Translations under genes and position numbers: made by a program
Assembly: GCF_921293095.1 (NCBI RefSeq)
Contig: NC_060247.1
Coordinates: 49,201,111 to 49,265,110 of the forward strand
Direction: 5' to 3'
Length of the DNA: 64,000 bases
Source of the DNA: Ischnura elegans
Taxonomy: Eukaryota; Arthropoda; Insecta; Odonata; Coenagrionidae
Shown: piece after piece, positions 40,001-49,000 of the stretch
Position numbering within the stretch: the first letter of the stretch is position 1
Layout of the letters: the number at the start of each line of letters is the position of its first letter
The notes under the pieces: model-generated
Seen by the model: only the letters and a program-made list of their open reading frames with translations
Database searches by the model: none
What the model was told of the DNA's origin: nothing

Positions 40001-43000
40001 TCATTTCCAATATTTGTCATACACCTTCAATGAATTTGAACGCCTTCCGCTACTTTCCGTGGTGGGTGATGGAGCAGGCATTATCCTTCCTTGGCCAAGG
40101 GACATACGGGAGAGGTTTGGAATCTTATCATATCAATTTGAAGTACCTATTCTTTGTGAATATTAATTTTTGGATCTGATAAGATTCCAAACTTATATTT
40201 CTAGCATTTTAATAGACAAGAATATTACTACGGCCAGCTTCTTTACCAACCTGAGGGCTCTGGATATTGGAACCCTACAGAGCTACCCATGAAACTGTAG
40301 AAGACAAAATCTTTTGAGATGTTTTTCTCATTTAAAGGGCTTACCAAGATCAATGCACGAGAGGTCCCTACCATTTTTTCACCCTGAAAATGCATACTTC
40401 CAGAAAAAGCTAGAGGGCATCATTTTCTCAGGACTGGTGAATTTTTAGATGAACCATGAAGTACGTAACAACTACTCCCAAATAAATTTTAAAGCATTGA
40501 TACTTCCTTCAAATTTATCAACAGAGCAAAAATATAAATGCGTACAACAGTCTAATATGTATCATATTCAGCATGGGAGCTTGATTTTGCCTTCAAATCA
40601 GATGGTTGGAAAGCTAAGACATAAATTTGAAATAAATTAAAAGTGGAAAAATCATTGGTCTACACTGAAACACTCTCAAGAGGGAAATATTCAATGCATC
40701 CAACAGAAGGACAGTTTGGTAGCAACAATTAAATCACTCTCTGTGAATTATACATATAGGAGGCTAGGTTTCAGTCAAGGCAATGAAAATCATCAGAACA
40801 TTCCTAATTCAGGGCTTAATGGCTAGCACATCATTCAGGGGCCAAATTAGGTAAAGGCAATTGAAAGCCAGATTGCACACACTTACAAAAATAACAAAGA
40901 GATGAAGAAAAATAGATATTTACCACTAAAAGGCACAATGTCTGAGCCAAAATGATAACCTTCTATCAATTCACTCCTTTCCACTTCTTTTCCATCAGAT
41001 CGAACATTAATCAGTGTCCTTCTTACACCAATGTCACTTTCAGGAAGGTTTTCCACTGTCAGTTGTGACTCAGCAATTTCTGAGACAGCAGGTTGAAAAT
41101 TTGCTGCTTCTGAGGTTTGACTGGTTGAAGCAGCAACATTGCTGGGAAATATCATGGACTGAGCAGCAGATGATAGGCTATTTTTCCATTTAAGAGCTTG
41201 ACTCTCATTCATCTATGGATGAAAGATTGTGCTAAATAAGTTACTGTTTAATATAGAGTATACTCACTAAAAGGTTATGCATGTATTTTCTTTGGAATTC
41301 CAAAAAATTCCATGAAAGTAATCAATAATTATCAACGATTATAAAAGAGGCAAAATTCAGCAATTGAATATGTACGTAGTCTTAAGTAGAATATGTATGC
41401 TGGCCAGCATAAGCCATGAAAGATCATCTTGAGAACAACTTTGACCCAACTAACCGGAAAACCATGAAGAGAACTGCAATCCAACACTGGGAGAGCCTCA
41501 AGCAAAAAATACTTTCCAGCTGTGCTGATAGTCAACCAAAAGTTAGGAAGGAAAATATGCCAAGTCTAAGTTATGAATAGTCTGAGCAAGGCCTCAGTAT
41601 CGCCAACGTGTCCAAGCTGCGCCGCCGACTCCAAGCCTATTCCCCAGCCTGACTGTCACAGCATTATATTCAAATCCAGCCAGTGATGGTCACTAAATCA
41701 TCTCCTTACTTGAAAAATAACTTTACTTCCCACTTCTAATTTCCTGAGACAAAATTTTAGGTTGTCAATCACTAATTCATGCTGTATTAAATTATTATTT
41801 TTATATTGTATTGGTACACTATGAATCCTCCATAAAGACACAACCACTCTATCAGCCGGTCCAAAAAGCTATAATGGAGAAGAAAAGCTGGCCATTTGCA
41901 AAAATTGTTCAAGTTGCACATATAGTAAGAGCCACAAAATATAATACACGTGTTTCAAATTCAAAGCACCAATTTGCCTCGAATGCTCATACAGGCTGTT
42001 TTCGCTGCCGTGAAAAACTTTAAGTTGAATGCTTTTTTTATTTTTTCATTTCATTTCAATTTTTTCTAGGTTCATTGTTCATATTGTTGAACGGTTTAAA
42101 AAGTTACAACGAAATTTCTATACTAAATGATAATTTATTCCAATCTCATTTTTCAAAGATGTGCATATGTAAGCTTAAAATAAAGAGTTTTACACTCATC
42201 AGAGATTAAATAACAAATAAAATCTATTTTCATGTTCCTTTGTTTTTAATACATAATAGGGTACATAGTTTCCTTCATCAAAGAAAACGAAAGTCATTGA
42301 TGCGATTCGTTACCCACCATTACTGTATTCATAATATACAAATTATTTCGTTTTAGAAATACTGGTTTAGACGAATTGCAATGGTCCATTTTTATCCTCA
42401 TTTGAAAAGGGCCAGATTGGCGCCCATGCGATGCCACTCCACGTGACGTCACAGGGACCTAGTTTCTATACGAGAAGATAGGAGTTATACATCGTCTGAG
42501 GTTACCAATGCATGCATGAGGCGCAGAGCTCAGGGAAACATGTCTTAATAATCACTTATTAAAACTGGCTAAGGTCGGAAAGTTTTCTTCATTAGATAAG
42601 GTATTAATAATCCTTATTCAAGCCAAGCGCTACCAGCCAGCAGGGTACTCAGCTACCCGCTAGCAGCCTGCGTCGTATCAGCGCTCAACTCGCCTCAAGG
42701 TCACCTCACAGGGCGGCAGCGGGAACCAGAAATACGTCACACGGAGAGATTCCCCGGCATTCATACTTACGCGTCGCGTTTTCGCGCGCTAGAAAATGTT
42801 CACTTTTCATTTAATCGCGAAAAATAGATATCGTCATTTAAAAATCCAAAAGCGTGAAATACGTACTCCAGGAGTAATAATCTTTCGATTTAGGCAATAA
42901 AAAAATAATAGGAAACCACCCTATTTAATATGCTCCAAAACCGACTATTAACGCTAACCAATTCTTTCTGTGCACATTTTATAAAATTGAATAATTTTAC

Positions 43001-46000
43001 TCTTGAGGTCTGACAGACTCATGATAGGTGGTTGTGTGACAAAAATATATGGCAAGTGGATAAGGGTTAAAACGGCAATTATCTGAAAATAACAGGGAAG
43101 CTATTCAAACAAAATAAAATATGGGTACAATATTTCATACCTTCTTGAATCCGGAGACAGGAATTAATATTTTAGATCCAATATCAAGACAAACATTCCA
43201 TGGCCGAGGTTTCACTCTCTTCTTTTGAAAGGATAGAAGTTGCATAGCTGCTTCTTCAATACTAATATTGGTTCCCCTCACCTTGAAATAAAGAGAAATA
43301 CATGTGGTATGAAGCTTCTTTACATATGAAAATGGCAAAAGTGACAATTGAGTCCATTTTTACTACATATAATTTCATATGAAAATTATTTGAGCTGAAA
43401 TTAACGTCAACTTTGTTGAAATTCTTTGACCAATGTTTTGGAATCACATGATTGAAATCAATGAGAAGAAGGATCCATAGAAAAGTGACTTAGACAAAAT
43501 TAGACCCAGATGAAAAGACCTTTCTATTGCATTATTGCAGAGGGAAATTTCTAGTAGGGATGCTTTGGTTTGGTTCTTCATCTTAGTACCAGGTTTGGAA
43601 CCTAAGCCAAAAAGAGTTGGTACTGAGACAATTTCTCTAAAACCGAATCTAAAAACTTTTCACTTTTGAAAATGAAGATTTTGGAAAAGAAGTCAAGCAA
43701 AATATTTAATAATAAACAACACCACTTATGCACAGGTCTTTGAAAAAGCATACAAAATTATGACTTCTACGTCAAAAGTGCATTAAGATCTCTTCGTGAC
43801 CTAGATCGCAGGGTAGTTCTTCAATAAACATGTGTGGAATGACAAAACTATTACAAATTATTTTTTCACATTAAAAGTGAAATAGAAACACTTAGGGGTT
43901 ATAGATATATGAAATTTTCCTATTTTTTCTCGTGCATAGAATTATAAGCCTGAATTCTCCAATTTTTAAGAACTATAAATTAACTTTGACAATAATTTAT
44001 ACTAAATAGTTCAGCAACTTAAGTGATGCTATGGATCCAATCACTTACAACATAATGTGTTATTTCTGGTAGTTTACATGATGACCTAACAATAATTATT
44101 AACAGCTTGTGATAACTAAGCAATTAAGCTAATGAAAATGAAGCAATTGATTAAAAAATAAAACCAAGAACTTAGATCAAGAGAATATGCAAGGAACCGT
44201 ACCAGAGTGCTGAGTGCAAGGCAGGGAGGAAGAAAAAGTACGTTCACAGCAGTGAAAGGGTTAAGGTGGCTCTCCAATTAAAGTTTTTTATCTATTCCAC
44301 CAGCTTTACAAACAATGAACAAAAATAATTGATGAATATCTATAAGCCTCTTGCCTGCACATAATAGACCTCTTACACATTATCACTGATAGGTATTGCA
44401 TGCCACCAAGGCACCCCAGAAAATCATTACCACTTCCCCCAAAACAATCACTCTAATCCACCCCTGTACACATATGAACTTATACCCAGAGATGGGCAGT
44501 ATCGAAAATACATACTTGTATTTGAAATACGTATTTTCGATACTTTTGTAGTGTGTAATTTGTATCGGAAATACATTTTCTGAGAGTATTTTGTAACGAA
44601 AATACATCTAAAGAGTAGTTTGTATTTTTAAAATACATTCAAAATCAAAATAAATGTAATGTTTTTGTGCATAAGTAGAAAGAGTGTGCGATGAGATGGC
44701 AGGGATCCCAAATGAGTCGGTATTAGCCAGCCATCCATGGGACAATAAATTGCCCCTTAATTTACTTCTGTAGCACCCGCAGGCGATTGTATACATGCAA
44801 AACGTAGTCGCGTGTGGAGTAGTTTGCGAAATGTAGTTGTGCATTGCAGGGGTGCAGCTAGGAATTAAGGCTGTGGGGGGGTTTAGGTGCAACTAATACC
44901 AGGGTGTGTGGGGGTATGGAATACCCACCAAGATAAGCAGTAGGTGCGAGATTAATAAATTACGGAATTTTAAGATTAATGGTTCAAAATGGTGAGTTTT
45001 ACTTCTTTCTGAGGGATATTTTATTAATCCTTACACTATTCTGTTAGTAATATCAATCCAATTAAGTAAAATGGATTAAACTTAAAAAATTCTCAGAGCT
45101 CTGGGGGGGTTTAACCCCCAAACCCCCTTGCTGCTGCGCCACTGGTGTATTGAGTAATTTGTGGAGGGGACTTGTTAAGTCTGACGCTGTTCCAAAAAGG
45201 TCCAGGAGACATTTTTCTCCATTTTATTTAAGACATTTTGCCATGAATAATGGTCTAATTGCCAGTTTCCTATAAATACGTTGTAAGAATGTTTGATCCT
45301 CTCATTCTAAAAATAGTTCATATTTGAATTGAGTTTAATTTTTTATTAGGTAAGAACTTCGGTGAAGGCATGTATTTTGTATTTTAATAGAGTATTTTGA
45401 AATTACATTTGTATTTAGTATTGAAAATACAATTTTTAGAAGTAATTTGTATTTGAAATACAGATTTTAAAAGTAATTTGTATTTTGTATCTTAAATACA
45501 TTTGACAAGAATTTTGCCCATCTCTGCTTATACCCATATTATATCTCTATTTGACATAAGTAAACATAAATATGCATTAATTCCACAAAACAAGAATAAA
45601 TGTACAGGTTAATTTGCACCAAAACTTACCTTTTTCACAAGATTCTTCGCCTCCTTAATTTTGGCACGGAATGGATCAAATTCAGGTTCTTTAGAAGTTT
45701 TAGGGTGGCTATAAGGAGGATATTTTTGCATTATTAATCCATGACAGCAATACATATAAAATAAAAATATACAAACAAATAAGTTAAATAAGATGCAAAA
45801 GTAGATTCAGGGAAGAAAATTCCTCTCCTTTCCCAATTCAAGAAGAAAAAAATTCTCATTCAATTTTATCAAATATAACTCCAAAATTTAATTCTCTAGC
45901 ATGTAAAGATTATGCTAAATAGTCGATACATCTATTAACAAATAATATTCATTATAAATCCCAAAGATGTAAATAGCATGAAATGTCTCTCAATGGTAGT

Positions 46001-49000
46001 CCAAGTGGATTATCCTTGCAGCAGAAGAAAGACTGAGAGGCACACTTTTATTAAATATGTATTGATTTTTAAATGGAAAACCTCATTCCGTTACATGATA
46101 TTATAGAGGACAACCAATTCTAACACTAACATATGCAAAGGCCACATTGCTATTGATAAGCAATCATCTTATCAAGGAGCTCTGAAGGTTTTTCTTTTAA
46201 GAGAAAGAATTTTCCTCTTATTAGAGGAAATTTTACTCTTATAAGAAGGTATTTTCCTTCCTAACACCTGGTACCATGAGCCTCGGTATAATTGCCATGA
46301 GAATTAAAGAACCTGGATAGCGTAGTGGTCTGCGCAGTGGCCCGGAAAGCCAAAGGTCCGTGGTTCGATTCCCGGTCCAGGGGAATTTTTTCTCATGGCA
46401 ATTCTTGTATAGGTATTTTCCTCTTATAAGAGGAACATTTGGAAGAGATAAGCACCACTTGCAGTGGGAGAGTTACTAAAACGTCAGAGCGCCTAGATAA
46501 GTAGAGAATTTACTAGATCTAGGGTTAAAGAATCACATAATGTAATGTCAAGGATCACCTGTGGTGGTTTGTCAACCATTATAGAAAATATATAAAGGTA
46601 GGTATGTTAATATACATAAATGTATGTCTGTTTTGAGCGGAGGGCAATACAGGAGTCACTATGAAGGGTAAAGGTGTAGTAGATAAACCTAACCTTGGTT
46701 GGTATTTATGGACTTCCAGCCCATAGAAAATTATGTCAAACCTAGGGTTGATACAAATGGTTACTTCTTGTATTCCCCAGTCCCTGCAGTTCTGGTGTAT
46801 TTGGAATGTATGGTATGAGCAATTGAAAAAATACCTAGCCTTCCAATCCCAGATAGTATATCTAATTATTAATAACTAGAGGTCCGCAAAAATCGCAAGA
46901 CGCGGCATCGCGAAATCGGTAAATAAAAACGAAATTCCGCTTTTTTTTGTGATTTTCGGTGAATTAGCGAAAAAATAACATCTAATGAGTCATAAAATAT
47001 TAAAGCCTAAGCCTTCATTGTTTAACGCTGCCGACGTTCATTTGCTCTACCTCATTACGATTCCAAGGTCAATTAGCTCGTTTAGTCTCTCGCATAACGC
47101 ATCCGCGTAATATCGCGCACTATAGTGATATCTCCGCCACAATTTGCCGTTAAATTCATCACAACCTCTCTCTTCGATTCCCATGTATCATTCTTGTAAT
47201 ATTTAGAATGAGGCGCTTTCTCACCTGAATAATTAGATATTATGAATTAAATGGTGCTGAAAGAATTTTAACGCCGCCGCGGAAGAGCGGAAACACAAGC
47301 TCACGCGCCCGGCACGCGTCAATGCCGAGCAGTAATTCCGGTGACTCATCGCGACGCATTAGACAGCGTTATTGGATAACTTTTCGCAGGAAAACCTTGA
47401 GTTTGGGACTAATTTAACAATTCTCTTGACTGAAACACGGCCGCCGATGGCTGGGAACGGGCCGCCGTTCTCGGCACGGCCCAGAGCGTGGCAGGGAATC
47501 GTCTTGTCTGAAAGCGGCCTGAATTTCACGGCGTCGTGCGTGAACGGCGGCCGGCAAAAGCCGTTACGTCAGAAAGCGGCCTCAATGTAGCACTGCCTGT
47601 ATTTCACGCCGTAGACGGCGCACCGCCGCGGCGGGCCGGATTGAAATGGGCGCCGTGGTGACCACGGTGGCCGTCAACGGTGCCGTGCAGTCAACTGCGC
47701 GATTCGATTCGTTTAAAGACATCCATAGACACGTATGGTTATATGAAAGCACGAAGCGCTAGATGTTGGAGGAAGGGAAGGAAGAAATAGAAAGGATAGG
47801 GGGAGAGGGGGTTCTCCTTATTAGCGGCCGGATCGTCGGATATTCGGCTCACCAATGACAATGAGCTTCAATGCAAAAAAAATCATTTCGACATTGGCCA
47901 AATCTAATATCTGATTCTTCAGGTGAGAAAGCGTCTCATTCTAGATGTTTCATGATTGATGAATGGGAAATAATTTTTCAAGTTTCTTTGAATCCGATAA
48001 TTTTTAGTTATGCGTGCTTCTTTCACTGCCTTTCCCGAGCGATTGGCAACAGCTGTAATCGAAACTAAGCGATTATGTTTTATCTAGCAGCTGTCCTACC
48101 TTCCCTCAACACCTGGGTGAGGGGTATCAAAAGGGAACCCACGACATGAAACATTTCGGCCAATTCGTAAGTTATACAGTACTATGGTTATACCATAGCT
48201 ACCCAGTTTGAAAACACCATCGTGAGCGGTTGGACTGTTTTTTTTATCATGGTTCCAGCTTTAAGTATCAAACGAAGAAAAGGAATGTTAAAATGCCAAA
48301 AGCTAGTGATACCGCTCGTACTAGAGCAAGTGAATTCCACTCAGAAGAATTTTATGTGAAAGACAGAGTATCACTGTGCAAAGTTTGCGATAAAAGATTT
48401 GAATTTGAAAGATGTGACGCATTGTTAAAGCACATCAGCAGCGATACACACAAATGTGCAAAAGAAAGGGGACCCACAAAATGACAGCTATCATTTAAAC
48501 AGAAAGTCACTCAGTCAAAGAAAGAGGAGGAGGAGCTTGTTGTTGCTACTACTGAAGCATTTTTAAAGGCTTTATTTAGTGTAGAGAAACTTGAGAATCC
48601 AAAAATTCTGGAATGGGTCTTGAAGTATACACAAGAAAGGTAGTGGGGATTTGCTGTTTGCCGATCGTATCCCCCAAGACTACATACTTGAACCATTTCC
48701 TTCATTTAGTTTTGTCAGAAATTTTTTACAGCCAAAATTATGTTAAATGTTAAGTAAAATGCTTAATAAAAGTATAAGTATTCATGAAACGTGTACCATA
48801 AAATAATAAAATGCCTATAAATGTGGAAAAATTGTAGCATTATAATAACAGTATCAAGATTTTCTATAACACCGCCAAGATTTTCTATAGCACTAAAATC
48901 ACATGGTTTTAAAACGAATTTTAGCTAAAAATAAAACCACTTTCACGGACTTTTATTAATAACAGACTAATCCAAAATGCAACATAAGCACTGTCATTTC

